Positions 16,264 through 25,800 are shown, numbered from the stretch's first letter. The stretch is 64,000 nucleotides of DNA from Vibrio methylphosphonaticus (GCF_023634655.1 NZ_JAMKMS010000013.1:81325-145324), one strand, 5' to 3'. Made by a program: numbers and translations. Notes: generated by a model not told the origin, from the sequence alone.

Positions 16264-17403
16264 TTGTTTTCTTTTTTGCATTTAACTAAAACACTTCCGT
16301 TTCAGGTGTTACGTTATCGCCTTTTTATAGATACACAAATCTACCAGCCATACTCTCGCTTTATGTACGGGGCGATTGCTGTGTTTTTGCTTTTTTCAAT
16401 CACCGATTTTCTGGTACTGCAACATCACGGATTTATTATTATCGCCGCTCGCTTCACTCTTGCGATCGTTGCGACGCTTTGTTTATATTTCGCCTCTCGA
16501 CATCATTGGCGTGGCTTACCATTATTAGAAGTTGGGCTATTTATCGGTGCTGGACTCATCGTCCAATACTCTGGGATCATTGCTCTGCATATCGGTAACA
16601 CCAATTACCAAAGTGGTGGCATTCTTTTAATGCTTTATATCGGTACGTTTTCACGGCTGTCTTTTAGTTATTCTGTCATTGCAATCGTAGGAATTGCACT
16701 GCCATATATTTTGTATTTACATCCTGAATTGGTGCGACTGAGTGAAGCAAAAGAGTACAACCATTACATGATTGTACTTAGCACTGCGGTATTTTGTATA
16801 TTGGGTAGCTATCGCCGTGAGTTAGAAACTAAAACACGCTTTAGGGAAAGCCAACAAATTCGCAGTCAGTCTATCCGTCTTTCCGCTTACTCAAAGCGAC
16901 AAAAAAACCTCAGCGAAACCGATGCCCTCACTCAGATTAATAACAGACACTATTTGAATCTTTGGGTGAGCCAAGAAGAACACTTACCTTCACCGTTCAA
17001 CCTCGCTTTTGTGATGTTAGATATCGACCGCTTTAAGCAAGTCAATGATAACTACGGGCACGATGTGGGAGACAAGGTAATAAAGCAAGTGGCGTCAGTG
17101 TTACTTGCTAATAAGCCTAAAGGTGGTCAATTAATTCGCTATGGTGGCGAGGAGTTCTTATTGATTTTTCCTGCGACGAATATCAAAACACTAGCGTGTG
17201 ACGTGGAATCAATAAGAAAGAAATGTTCTGAGATAACGGCACAAAAAAATGTCCTCGTCACCGTATCGGCGGGGGCTTATCTAGCAAATAGTCAAAACGA
17301 TACCATTTTGTCGGCCATCAACTATGCCGATAAAGGACTATATCAAGCTAAACAGTCTGGAAGAAACAAAACTGTCATTCCACAGTTACTCGATACGCCT
17401 TAA
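16264..17403 (+). CDS. Membrane diguanylate cyclase (GGDEF)
   Basis: Makes cyclic di-GMP from two GTP. The 379-residue protein has about six hydrophobic helices in residues 35-180, a short linker near 190-215, then a GGDEF domain with 'DIDRFKQVNDNYGHDVGD' and the active-site loop 'RYGGEEF' near 295. No RxxD inhibitory site precedes the GGEEF motif, so product inhibition through the I-site is unlikely. The start is a TTG with TGAGGA six bases upstream; no ATG or GTG fits as well. It is a single-gene unit diverging from nutA. The membrane sensor region belongs to no family I recognise. Confidence 0.88.
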   Translation: MFSFLHLTKTLPFQVLRYRLFIDTQIYQPYSRFMYGAIAVFLLFSITDFLVLQHHGFIIIAARFTLAIVATLCLYFASRHHWRGLPLLEVGLFIGAGLIVQYSGIIALHIGNTNYQSGGILLMLYIGTFSRLSFSYSVIAIVGIALPYILYLHPELVRLSEAKEYNHYMIVLSTAVFCILGSYRRELETKTRFRESQQIRSQSIRLSAYSKRQKNLSETDALTQINNRHYLNLWVSQEEHLPSPFNLAFVMLDIDRFKQVNDNYGHDVGDKVIKQVASVLLANKPKGGQLIRYGGEEFLLIFPATNIKTLACDVESIRKKCSEITAQKNVLVTVSAGAYLANSQNDTILSAINYADKGLYQAKQSGRNKTVIPQLLDTP

Positions 17404-17510
17404 TCGGCCATCAAGATAAACAGTAAATACAAAGAGTAAATGGGTCGCGAAAACTCAAACGAAAACTATAACTTAAACAAAAACTATAGCTATAACTTAA
17501 AAAAACAAAA

Positions 17511-17539
17511 AAGGGTAAGTCGCTATGCCACTTACCCTT
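17511..17539 (-). terminator. Terminator after kdsA
   Basis: Ten-base arms AAGGGTAAGT/ACTTACCCTT (17511-17520, 17530-17539) are followed on the minus strand by a T-rich tract, 22 bases past the kdsA stop. Confidence 0.88.
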
Positions 17540-17561
17540 ATCTATCTAACCCCAAACAAGC

Positions 17562-18413
17562 TTAACGAATATCGATATGTTCAAAGCCTTTAATGAGATC
17601 ATCCAACGCTTTCATTTGAGCTAGGAACGGTTCGAGTTTATCCAATGGCAATGCAGAAGGACCATCACACTTCGCTGCATCAGGGTTTGGATGCGCTTCA
17701 ATAAATAAACCTGCGATTCCAGTTGCTAAACCCGCTTTCGCCAGTTCAACGGTTTGCTCACGACGACCACCAGAAGCGGCACCAGAAGGATCCCTCATTT
17801 GTAGAGAATGCGTCACATCAAAAATGATTGGGCTACCATTGGAGACTTTTTTCATCACGCCAAAGCCAAGCATATCGACAACAAGATTGTCGTAACCATG
17901 ACATGCACCACGCTCACACAAGATGATCTTTTCATTGCCGCACTCAGCAAATTTGTCCACGATATTACCCACTTGGCCTGGGCTCATAAATTGCGGTTTC
18001 TTCACGTTGATGACTGCGCCGGTTTTCGCCATCGCTTCAACTAGGTCTGTTTGACGAGCTAAGAAAGCAGGAAGCTGAATAACATCCACCACATCAGCAA
18101 CAGGCTGTGCTTGCGCTTCAGTATGAATATCGGTAATGATTTTCACACCAAACGTATCTTTGAGCTCTTGAAAGATCTTCAATCCCTCTTCTAAGCCAGG
18201 ACCACGATAAGAATGCACTGAACTGCGGTTCGCTTTATCAAATGACGCTTTAAATACGTATGGAATGCCTAACTTTTCAGTGACTTTTACATAGTGCTCG
18301 CAAATCTGCATTGCCATGTCACGAGATTCAAGCACGTTCATGCCTGCAAACAATGTAAATGGCTTGTCATTTGCGACTGGAATATCACCTACGTAAACGG
18401 TTTTAGCTGTCAT
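17562..18413 (-). CDS. kdsA: 3-deoxy-D-manno-octulosonate 8-phosphate synthase KdsA
   Basis: Condenses phosphoenolpyruvate and arabinose 5-phosphate to KDO-8-phosphate, the first committed step to the inner-core sugar of lipopolysaccharide. Its 283 residues match the family. The TIM-barrel motifs include 'LFAGMNVLESRDMA', 'YVFKASFDKANRSS', 'QLPAFLARQTDL', 'VNVKKPQFMSPGQV'-like sequence, 'CERGACHGYDNLVVDM' and 'DVTHSLQ'. It is the last gene of the minus-strand group hemA-prfA-prmC-sirB2-sirB1-kdsA, 16 bases after sirB1, and is followed by a terminator. Confidence 0.97.
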   Translation of the reverse strand: MTAKTVYVGDIPVANDKPFTLFAGMNVLESRDMAMQICEHYVKVTEKLGIPYVFKASFDKANRSSVHSYRGPGLEEGLKIFQELKDTFGVKIITDIHTEAQAQPVADVVDVIQLPAFLARQTDLVEAMAKTGAVINVKKPQFMSPGQVGNIVDKFAECGNEKIILCERGACHGYDNLVVDMLGFGVMKKVSNGSPIIFDVTHSLQMRDPSGAASGGRREQTVELAKAGLATGIAGLFIEAHPNPDAAKCDGPSALPLDKLEPFLAQMKALDDLIKGFEHIDIR

Positions 18414-18429
18414 TGGGCTATCTCTTATT

Positions 18430-19239
18430 TTAGTGAAGGATTACAGGTGAGCGACTGATCGCTGAAACCTGTGTTTTCAGTAATTCAATTGCAGGATCAT
18501 CAGGGCATTGATCAATAAAAAATTGAAAATCACTCGCGGCGATTTGATGACAATCTAACTGCTGGTATATGTACCCTCTATCACGAATTTCATAAGGATC
18601 GTCCGGCACAAAGGTAAGGGCCAAATCTGTGCAGCGTAGTGCCAGTGTGTACTTTTCTTCGCGTAAAAGGGCACTTTTAAGCAAGGCTAACCAACGACCA
18701 ATCACCGTTGGATTATCAGAGCTCTCTAGATGCTTTGTTTCCAATTTTGCCAATGGCCCTTCGTTACCAATCAACCACGCTCTTAATGTAGACTTTGCAA
18801 CATACTCGCCATCATATGGGTTGATATAGCAGGGTGCTTCATTAGGCCATGTTACCTTGAGTAAGAACTGAGTCGGAAATGTGACAGCCTCTACTGGGAA
18901 GCCTAGCTTGCTAGCCAGATAGATCAAGATAGCCCCCAAACTTACCGGCACACCTTTTCTTCTTTCTAGCACCTTATCAATAAAAGCGTTCTCAGATGAA
19001 AAATAAGCTTCTTTGTCGCCGCTGAAGTTCCACTCACGATAGAACAAGCGTAGCAACGCATCAAAGCGTTGTTTTTCATCGATTTCGTGAACCAAAGTTT
19101 GCTCAGCTTCTTTTAGCAGGCGCGCTAACTCTAACTCTGCCCAGTGATGCTGCGTTTCTGGGTCAACGGCTTTGTTTAATATTAATGCACCTTCGACCAA
19201 CGCTATTGCGTCAAAATCTTCATCAAACAGTTCGATCAT
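18430..19239 (-). CDS. sirB1: SirB1 family protein (transglutaminase-like, TPR)
   Basis: A 269-residue cytoplasmic protein of the SirB1 family. It contains a transglutaminase-like core around residues 50-150 ('VLERRKGVPVSLGAILIYLA', 'FPTQFLLKV', 'INPYDGEYV') and a C-terminal tetratricopeptide-like part ('PDDPYEIRDRGYIYQQL'). The biochemical role is not established; the Salmonella name comes from an effect on invasion gene expression. The gene lies three bases after sirB2 and 16 before kdsA, as in other gammaproteobacteria. Confidence 0.9.
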   Translation of the reverse strand: MIELFDEDFDAIALVEGALILNKAVDPETQHHWAELELARLLKEAEQTLVHEIDEKQRFDALLRLFYREWNFSGDKEAYFSSENAFIDKVLERRKGVPVSLGAILIYLASKLGFPVEAVTFPTQFLLKVTWPNEAPCYINPYDGEYVAKSTLRAWLIGNEGPLAKLETKHLESSDNPTVIGRWLALLKSALLREEKYTLALRCTDLALTFVPDDPYEIRDRGYIYQQLDCHQIAASDFQFFIDQCPDDPAIELLKTQVSAISRSPVILH

Positions 19240-19242
19240 CGT

Positions 19243-19626
19243 TTATCCCATCAAAAATGGCGTTTTTAACATGGCAATTTTCGCCGCCATCATCAACCAA
19301 CCCAATGCGCCGAAATAGGCACAAACTCTCAATAAATTATTCTTAGCGAGTTTTAACGAGAAGAAGGCAAGAGCAAAGTAAGCTAGGATACACGTCACTT
19401 TCTCTGTCATCCACGGCGCAGCATCGGTAAAAGGAATAAAGCCCGTTACCGTAATTAAGCCAATACCAGACAACAATAACAGTGAGTCATTGATATGGGG
19501 GAAACGCTTTAAAAATGGATGATTTACCTTAGGTGAGTTCATCATGATCAAACCAAATCGCACAGTCAGTAACGCAACACTCAGCGCTATTGTCATTAAG
19601 TGGAAATGTTTTAGTCCTTCATACAT
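19243..19626 (-). CDS. sirB2: SirB2 family membrane protein
   Basis: A 127-residue inner-membrane protein with four predicted helices (about 9-28, 45-62, 72-90 and 100-122). The start 'MYEGLKHFHLMTIALSVALL' and 'NHPFLKRFPHINDSLLLLSG' are typical of SirB2. Function unknown. It is translationally close to sirB1 (three-base gap) and separated from prmC by 164 bases containing a duplicated 18-bp sequence. Confidence 0.9.
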   Translation of the reverse strand: MYEGLKHFHLMTIALSVALLTVRFGLIMMNSPKVNHPFLKRFPHINDSLLLLSGIGLITVTGFIPFTDAAPWMTEKVTCILAYFALAFFSLKLAKNNLLRVCAYFGALGWLMMAAKIAMLKTPFLMG

Positions 19627-19747
19627 AGCAACTTTACTCTCTGTTTATGGTTTTTATTGATTATTAGCCATTGCTTATTAACGACTTACTAACTTTTCGT
19701 TATTTACTACTCATTGTTAACTTGTCGTTTTTAGTGCTTACTGCTCT

Positions 19748-19783
19748 ATAAATCCGATTCGCGTGATAAATCCGATTCGCGTG
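19748..19783. repeat. Perfect 18-bp tandem duplication after prmC
   Basis: ATAAATCCGATTCGCGTG occurs twice in direct succession (19748-19765, 19766-19783), seven bases past the prmC stop codon. Confidence 0.95.
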
Positions 19784-19790
19784 ACAATTC

Positions 19791-20642
19791 TTATCGCCAC
19801 TGACCTAGCGTCACACGATCATTACCTGCGTAGTCCTGCTCAGTCGTTACATTTTTAAACCCGTTACTGAGCAATATTGAGCGAACGGCATCACCTTGCT
19901 CATAGCCATGCTCAAACATCAACCAGCCATTTAGCATCAAGTATTGAGGCGAATGTTCAGTAATGTACTCAATATCCGCCAGCCCATTGTTCTCAGCAAC
20001 TAACGCTGTGGCTGGTTCAAACCTCACATCACCCTCTGATAAATGAGGATCATTTTTATCGATATAAGGGGGATTTGAGACGATCATGGCAAACGTCTTA
20101 TCAGCAGCAATCGGGGTAAACCAACTACCTTGATAAAACGATACATTATTAAGATTAAGTTTCGTGGCATTGCCCGTGGCTAAATCCACCGCTTCTTGCT
20201 GGTAATCGACTCCGACAAATTGACGGGACGGTAACTCAGACGCTAGCGCTAACGCTATCGCACCCGTACCGGTACCTAAATCTAGCACGTCACCCTCTAG
20301 GCGTTGGGCTTTATCTAGAGCGAGCTCAACTAAGCGTTCAGTATCAGGTCGTGGAATCAAGGTACTAGAAGCCACATTCAGCGGCAATGACCAAAACTCA
20401 CGTTCCCCTAGGATATAAGCCACCGGTTCACCTTGAATACGCCTTTTAAGTAGCGATTCAAACTGCATGGATTCATCGTCAGTTAATTGTTTTTCTGGCC
20501 ACGTTAATAAATAGCTCCTCGGCTTATCCAACGCGTGACAAAGTAGCACCGCGGCATCCAAAGAAGCGGATTCACTACCCGACTCAGAAAGAACAAGCGA
20601 TGCTCGCTTGAGCACCGCTTCAATAGAATATTCCAACAGCAT
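19791..20642 (-). CDS. prmC: Release factor glutamine methyltransferase PrmC
   Basis: Methylates the Gln of the GGQ motif in release factors RF1 and RF2 using S-adenosylmethionine. The N-terminal helical domain (1-75) is followed by a Rossmann methyltransferase with SAM motif 'VLDLGTGTGAIALALA' near 115 and the catalytic 'VSNPPYI' near 185. At 283 residues it is of normal length. It begins three bases after its substrate gene prfA, a conserved pairing. Confidence 0.97.
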   Translation of the reverse strand: MLLEYSIEAVLKRASLVLSESGSESASLDAAVLLCHALDKPRSYLLTWPEKQLTDDESMQFESLLKRRIQGEPVAYILGEREFWSLPLNVASSTLIPRPDTERLVELALDKAQRLEGDVLDLGTGTGAIALALASELPSRQFVGVDYQQEAVDLATGNATKLNLNNVSFYQGSWFTPIAADKTFAMIVSNPPYIDKNDPHLSEGDVRFEPATALVAENNGLADIEYITEHSPQYLMLNGWLMFEHGYEQGDAVRSILLSNGFKNVTTEQDYAGNDRVTLGQWR

Positions 20643-20645
20643 AAA

Positions 20646-21734
20646 TTAGTTATGCTCTGCTAGCGCCGCTAGTTGGTCTGCCTGATGCTCGGTTAGCACC
20701 GGATCAACCAAAGACTGTAAATCGCCTTCCATAATTTCAGACAGTCGATAAAGCGTCAGTGTAATACGGTGATCCGACACTCGGCCTTGTGGGTAGTTGT
20801 AAGTACGAATACGGTCACTGCGATCACCAGAACCTAATAGATTGCGGCGAGTATCTGAGACTTCAGCAGCACGTTTCGCTTCTTCAGCCTGCGTAATACG
20901 GGCAGCCAAAACGGCCATCGCTTTTGCTTTGTTCTTATGTTGTGAACGCTCGTCCTGGCATTCGACTACTGTGCCTGTTGGCAAGTGAGTAATACGAATA
21001 GCAGAATCGGTCGTGTTGACGTGCTGACCACCCGCGCCTGAAGCTCGGAAGGTATCGATTTTCAAATCCGCCGCTTTAATTTCAGGGATCTCAGCTTCTG
21101 GAACTTCCGCCATCACCGCAACCGTACACGCAGAGGTATGAACACGACCTTGTGATTCTGTTGCTGGAACACGCTGCACACGGTGGCCGCCTGATTCAAA
21201 CTTAAGGACGCCGTAAGCACCGTCGCCGGTCACTTTTGCGATCATTTCTTTAAAGCCACCTTGCTCAGAGATATTTGAGCTCATGACCTCGATACGCCAA
21301 CCTTTCTTTTCAGCATAACGGCTGTACATACGAAATAAGTCACCGGCAAAAATACCTGCTTCATCACCACCCGCGCCCGCGCGGATTTCCAAGAAACAGT
21401 TACGATCATCATTTGGATCTTTAGGAAGAAGCAGGACTTGTAGCTCTTCTGTCAAACGCTCAATCGTTGCTTTAGATTCTGAGATTTCGTCTTGCGCCAT
21501 TTCACGCATCTCTTCATCGTCTTCCTTCGCCATCTCTTCCGCGGCAACAAGATCATCTTGCGCTTGCTGGAAAGCTTGGAAACACTGGGTCACTTCTTCT
21601 AGCTGAGAATACTCTTTTGATAACGCTCGGAACTTGTTCTGATCGCCAATCACGTCAGGGTCGCCAAGCAGGTGTTGAACTTCTTCGTAACGTTCAACCA
21701 GAGTTTCCAATTTCATTAGGATGGAGGCTTTCAT
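20646..21734 (-). CDS. prfA: Peptide chain release factor 1
   Basis: Recognises UAA and UAG stop codons and triggers peptide release on the ribosome. The 362-residue protein has the codon-recognition PxT region ('RVPATESQGRVHTSACTV') and the catalytic GGQ in 'RASGAGGQHVNTTDSAI' near 235. The ATG at 21734 gives 'MKASILMKLETL', aligned with E. coli RF1. It lies 27 bases after hemA and three before prmC, the usual hemA-prfA-prmC order. Confidence 0.98.
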   Translation of the reverse strand: MKASILMKLETLVERYEEVQHLLGDPDVIGDQNKFRALSKEYSQLEEVTQCFQAFQQAQDDLVAAEEMAKEDDEEMREMAQDEISESKATIERLTEELQVLLLPKDPNDDRNCFLEIRAGAGGDEAGIFAGDLFRMYSRYAEKKGWRIEVMSSNISEQGGFKEMIAKVTGDGAYGVLKFESGGHRVQRVPATESQGRVHTSACTVAVMAEVPEAEIPEIKAADLKIDTFRASGAGGQHVNTTDSAIRITHLPTGTVVECQDERSQHKNKAKAMAVLAARITQAEEAKRAAEVSDTRRNLLGSGDRSDRIRTYNYPQGRVSDHRITLTLYRLSEIMEGDLQSLVDPVLTEHQADQLAALAEHN

Positions 21735-21761
21735 AATTGCAGTCTTATCTCAGAATATGGC

Positions 21762-23021
21762 TTATTTAGCTTGGTCTAATCCCAAACTTTGTCTAATAAC
21801 CGTCAGCTTAGCAGGATCACCCTGCTCTGCGGCATCTTGCAGCGCCTTAGTTGGCGCATGAATAAGCTTGTTGGTTAATTTATTACTGAGCTCTAGCAAC
21901 ACTTTCTCCGGATCGGTTCCTGTGGCTAGCGCTTGTAAACTTTTTGATAATAGATCTTGGCGAGTATCATTCGCTTGTTTACGAAACTCTCGAATACTGT
22001 CCACCGCTTGCAAAGAACGCATCCAAGTCATAAACAAGGCACTTTCTTCGCTAACGATGGCTTCCGCTTGAATCGCCTCAACTTTACGCTGCTCAATATT
22101 GCCATCAACAATGGATTGCAAATCATCAACGGTATAAAGGTAAGCATCGTTGAGCTCACCTACTTGTGACTCTATGTCACGTGGAACGGCAATATCAATC
22201 AATAGCATTGGCTGGTAACGACGTTGCTTAATGGCGGTTTCTACCATGCCTTTACCGATGATAGGTAGAGGGCTCGCCGTCGAGCTAATCACGATATCCG
22301 CTTTCGGTAATACGTCAGGGATCTCGTTGAGAGCGATGACTTGGGCACCAAACTGGGAAGCCAAAACCTCGGCACGTTCCTTCGTCCGGTTTGCCACAAT
22401 CATGTGTTGGCACCCGTGCCCTTGCAAATGCTTCGCTACGAGCTCAATGGTTTCACCAGCACCGACCAGTAACACAACTGAGTCGGCGATAGTTTCAAAA
22501 ATTTGCCTTGCCAAAGTACACGCCGCGTACGCAACCGATACGGCACTGCTGCCAATTTCAGTTTCTGTACGAACACGTTTTGCTACCGAGAACACTTTTT
22601 GAAACAGTCTTTCAACATTGCCATCAACCGCTGCGTGCTTTCGAGCATCGGCATAAGCCTGCTTCACTTGTCCGAGTATTTGCGGCTCACCTAAAACTAA
22701 GGAGTCTAACCCACACGACACTCGCATTAGGTGCCTAATGGCGGCCTGCTCTTCATGTACATAAAGCGAAGGCTTTAATTCTTCCGCCGCCACTCCATGA
22801 AACTTAATCAGCCAATCAATGAGTTGCGTTTTCCCGAAACTGCCGGTGTCACAATAAATTTCCGTACGGTTACACGTAGATAAAATTACTGAGCCATTAA
22901 CCTTGGTATTTTCTTTTAGCTCTTTCAGGGCTCTATCGAGTTTTTCGGGCGGAAACGCCACCTTCTCTCTAAGATCCACTGACGCTGTATTATGGTTGAT
23001 ACCAATGGTAAGCAATGACAT
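21762..23021 (-). CDS. hemA: Glutamyl-tRNA reductase HemA
   Basis: First enzyme of tetrapyrrole synthesis in the C5 pathway: reduces glutamyl-tRNA to glutamate-1-semialdehyde with NADPH. The catalytic Cys lies in 'ILSTCNRTEIYC' near residue 50, and substrate specificity residues in 'GLDSLVLGEPQILGQVK'. The NADPH domain is marked by 'VVLLVGAGETIELVAKHL'. ATG 23021 ('MSLLTIGINHNTAS') fits the family and gives 419 residues; a TTG three codons earlier is rejected. It diverges from lolB. Confidence 0.97.
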   Translation of the reverse strand: MSLLTIGINHNTASVDLREKVAFPPEKLDRALKELKENTKVNGSVILSTCNRTEIYCDTGSFGKTQLIDWLIKFHGVAAEELKPSLYVHEEQAAIRHLMRVSCGLDSLVLGEPQILGQVKQAYADARKHAAVDGNVERLFQKVFSVAKRVRTETEIGSSAVSVAYAACTLARQIFETIADSVVLLVGAGETIELVAKHLQGHGCQHMIVANRTKERAEVLASQFGAQVIALNEIPDVLPKADIVISSTASPLPIIGKGMVETAIKQRRYQPMLLIDIAVPRDIESQVGELNDAYLYTVDDLQSIVDGNIEQRKVEAIQAEAIVSEESALFMTWMRSLQAVDSIREFRKQANDTRQDLLSKSLQALATGTDPEKVLLELSNKLTNKLIHAPTKALQDAAEQGDPAKLTVIRQSLGLDQAK

Positions 23022-23185
23022 GTAACGCAAATTCTCTGATACGGATTTGACAAATAGGTGCGAATTTTACTTGATGGCAGGCGTTAATGAAAGGCTAACA
23101 CCAATTTGTTTTCCTGAGTTTGTGGGTTTGATGCTATAGTCTTTCAATATTGTATTGAATTTGCACAATAAACCATCAAATTAAG

Positions 23186-23815
23186 ATGTTTCCTATGCTC
23201 AAACTCTCTCGCCAATTTTTTTATACCTTTATCGCCCTTTATCTCATTGGGTGTAGCTCATTGCCGCCAGAACCCGAAAGTGTTGAATGGAAAGCGCATC
23301 AGTCTCAGCTCACCAACCTAACGCAATATACTGCGATTGGTAAACTTGGTTACGTCTCCCCTGAACAACGTCAAACGCTCAATTTCCAGTGGACACACTC
23401 CCCTAATTTCACTCAAGTTAGGCTCACCACGTTTTTAGGGCAAACCGTATTAAATCTGACCACCACACCTAACGGTGCATTCATTGAAACCTATGATGGT
23501 CAGAAGTTAAGTGGTAAGGACGTGAACCAACTCATCTATCAACTTGTTGGTTTAGATATCCCCATTGAACAACTGCAAGATTGGCTGATTGGTCTACCCT
23601 CGACTGCAGATAGTTACGCTCTCAATCCACTCAATACTGTGGGTCATTTAACTAAAAAGCTGCAAAATAAACTGTGGCGTTTAGATTATGAAGCTTACCA
23701 AAGCTATACGCTATCGGAATCGACACAAACACTTCCCATGCCAACTCGAATGCAACTGGAACAAGGCGATACCAAACTCAAACTTGTCGTTGCAAAATGG
23801 ACAATCAAACAATGA
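23186..23815 (+). CDS. lolB: Outer-membrane lipoprotein receptor LolB
   Basis: Accepts lipoproteins from LolA and inserts them into the inner leaflet of the outer membrane. Signal peptide with lipobox 'LIGCSS' makes it a lipoprotein itself. The mature domain carries 'YTAIGKLGYVSPEQRQTLNF' and 'FIETYDGQKLSGKDV', typical of LolB. At 209 residues it is of family length. An ATG three codons later is also possible. Its stop codon overlaps the start of ispE (ATGA), so the two are translationally coupled, as is common in gammaproteobacteria. Confidence 0.94.
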   Translation: MFPMLKLSRQFFYTFIALYLIGCSSLPPEPESVEWKAHQSQLTNLTQYTAIGKLGYVSPEQRQTLNFQWTHSPNFTQVRLTTFLGQTVLNLTTTPNGAFIETYDGQKLSGKDVNQLIYQLVGLDIPIEQLQDWLIGLPSTADSYALNPLNTVGHLTKKLQNKLWRLDYEAYQSYTLSESTQTLPMPTRMQLEQGDTKLKLVVAKWTIKQ

Positions 23816-24702
23816 CCACAACCCTTCCGCTAATCAATTCTGCCACCTTATGGCCAAGTCCTGCAAAACTGAATCTGTTTCTATACATTACGGGTAGGCA
23901 AGCAAACGGATACCACGAACTGCAAACCCTGTTCCAGTTTATCGACCTCTGTGATGAACTGGAAATCACCGTTAACGACTCAGGGCGAATCACGCTATCC
24001 CCCGATATTGAAGGGGTAAAAACGGAAGATAATCTCATATGGAAAGCGGCAACATCGCTTCAAGATGCTACTCGTTGTCCATTAGGTGCGCATATTCAGC
24101 TTAAGAAAATCCTCCCTATGGGGGGCGGTATTGGCGGCGGTTCGTCCAATGCTGCAACCGCGCTCGTTGCGCTCAATTTCTTATGGCAAACCCATTGTTC
24201 GACAGATGAACTCGCCAAACTCGGACTTGCATTAGGCGCTGACGTCCCCGTTTTTGTTCGTGGATTTTCCGCTTTTGCTGAAGGTGTCGGCGAAAAACTG
24301 TCTCCTGCCACCCCAAAAGAGCAATGGTATTTAGTCGTTAAACCAGAAGTGAGCATCGCGACTGTCGATATTTTCACTCACCCTGAATTAACTCGAAACA
24401 CGCCAAAACGAGACTTATCAACGCTTTTGGACTCAGTTTACGAAAACGATTGCGAAAAAATTGTGCGAATGCTGTACCCAGAGGTTGATAAGCAACTTTC
24501 TTGGCTGCTACAATACGCGCCGTCGAGATTGACGGGAACCGGATCATGCCTCTTTGCTGAATTTGACAGCAAGGATAGCGCAGAGAAAGTTTTTCACCAC
24601 CTTCCTGACAATGTCTCCGCTTTTGTAGCGAAAGGGTGCAACCGCTCCCCTTTATTAGAGACCTTGGCTAAATACCAATTAGCCCAAACACAATCTGTTT
24701 AA
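23812..24702 (+). CDS. ispE: 4-diphosphocytidyl-2-C-methyl-D-erythritol kinase IspE
   Basis: GHMP-family kinase of the non-mevalonate isoprenoid pathway. Motifs are 'WPSPAKLNLFLYI' with the catalytic Lys, the ATP loop 'PMGGGIGGGSSNAATAL' and C-terminal 'RLTGTGSCLFAEF'. Length is 296 residues from ATG 23812, which overlaps the lolB stop; an in-frame ATG at 23797 inside lolB is possible but less likely. It is followed 27 bases later by prs. Confidence 0.96.
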   Translation: MTTTLPLINSATLWPSPAKLNLFLYITGRQANGYHELQTLFQFIDLCDELEITVNDSGRITLSPDIEGVKTEDNLIWKAATSLQDATRCPLGAHIQLKKILPMGGGIGGGSSNAATALVALNFLWQTHCSTDELAKLGLALGADVPVFVRGFSAFAEGVGEKLSPATPKEQWYLVVKPEVSIATVDIFTHPELTRNTPKRDLSTLLDSVYENDCEKIVRMLYPEVDKQLSWLLQYAPSRLTGTGSCLFAEFDSKDSAEKVFHHLPDNVSAFVAKGCNRSPLLETLAKYQLAQTQSV

Positions 24703-24729
24703 ACTGGACGCAACCCTGAGGTTTCCACC

Positions 24730-25680
24730 GTGCCTGATATGAAGCTATTTGCTGGTAACGCTACACCTGAACTAGCCCAACGTATTGCTGATCGTCTATA
24801 CATCTCTCTTGGAGATGCTACTGTTGACCGTTTCTCTGACGGCGAAGTCGCTGTTCAAATCAATGAAAACGTTCGTGGTAGTGATGTATTCATCATTCAA
24901 TCAACTTGTGCGCCAACTAACGACAACCTAATGGAGTTAGTGGTAATGATTGATGCAATGCGCCGCGCTTCAGCAGGCCGTATTACTGCTGTAATTCCTT
25001 ACTTTGGTTACGCTCGTCAAGATCGTCGTGTACGCTCTGCTCGTGTGCCAATTACTGCAAAAGTTGTTGCTGATTTCCTTTCTAACGTTGGCGTTGACCG
25101 CGTTCTTACTATCGACCTACACGCTGAGCAAATCCAAGGCTTCTTCGATGTACCTGTAGATAACATCTTTGGTACACCAGTATTGCTTGAAGACATGGCT
25201 AACCGTGGTCTAGAAGATCCAGTGGTTGTTTCTCCGGATCTTGGTGGTGTTGTACGCGCTCGCGCTACTGCTAAAGCACTAGGCGACATCGACATTGCTA
25301 TCGTAGACAAACGTCGTCCACGTGCGAACGTGTCTGAAGTAATGAACCTTATCGGTGATGTTGAAGGTCGTGACTGTGTTATCGTTGATGACATGATCGA
25401 TACTGGCGGTACTTTGTGTAAAGCTGCTGAAGCGCTAAAAGAACGTGGTGCAAAACGTGTATTCGCTTACGCAACACACGCGGTATTCTCTGGCAACGCA
25501 GCGAAAAACATCAAGAACTCTGTACTTGACCAAGTGATCGTCACTGACTCAATTACACTGACTAAAGAAATGGCTGCTACAGGCAAAGTTCACCAGTTAA
25601 CATTGTCTTCAATGCTGGCTGAGGCAATTCGCCGTATTAGCAACGAAGAGTCTATCTCTGCGATGTTCAGCTCTAAGTAA
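24730..25680 (+). CDS. prs: Ribose-phosphate pyrophosphokinase
   Basis: Makes PRPP from ribose 5-phosphate and ATP for nucleotide, His, Trp and NAD synthesis. GTG start, as in E. coli ('PDMKLFAGNATPELA' follows). The 316 residues include the flexible loop 'FGYARQDRRVRSARVPIT', the PRPP-binding 'CVIVDDMIDTGGTLCKA' and C-terminal 'ISNEESISAMF'. It is third in lolB-ispE-prs and is closed by a strong terminator. Confidence 0.98.
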   Translation: MPDMKLFAGNATPELAQRIADRLYISLGDATVDRFSDGEVAVQINENVRGSDVFIIQSTCAPTNDNLMELVVMIDAMRRASAGRITAVIPYFGYARQDRRVRSARVPITAKVVADFLSNVGVDRVLTIDLHAEQIQGFFDVPVDNIFGTPVLLEDMANRGLEDPVVVSPDLGGVVRARATAKALGDIDIAIVDKRRPRANVSEVMNLIGDVEGRDCVIVDDMIDTGGTLCKAAEALKERGAKRVFAYATHAVFSGNAAKNIKNSVLDQVIVTDSITLTKEMAATGKVHQLTLSSMLAEAIRRISNEESISAMFSSK

Positions 25681-25698
25681 GACTGTAACGTATTTTAA

Positions 25699-25728
25699 AA
25701 AACCACTTCCTAGGAAGTGGTTTTTTTG
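25699..25728 (+). terminator. Terminator after prs
   Basis: Arms AACCACTTCC/GGAAGTGGTT (25701-25710, 25713-25722) meet in a very short loop and are followed by TTTTTTTG. It lies 20 bases past the stop codon. Confidence 0.9.
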
Positions 25729-25800
25729 TATTCAAGTTTTGTGTCCACCGTTAGTGTGCTATCATACCGCGCTTTTTGATATTCAAGAGAGATCGGTCCG

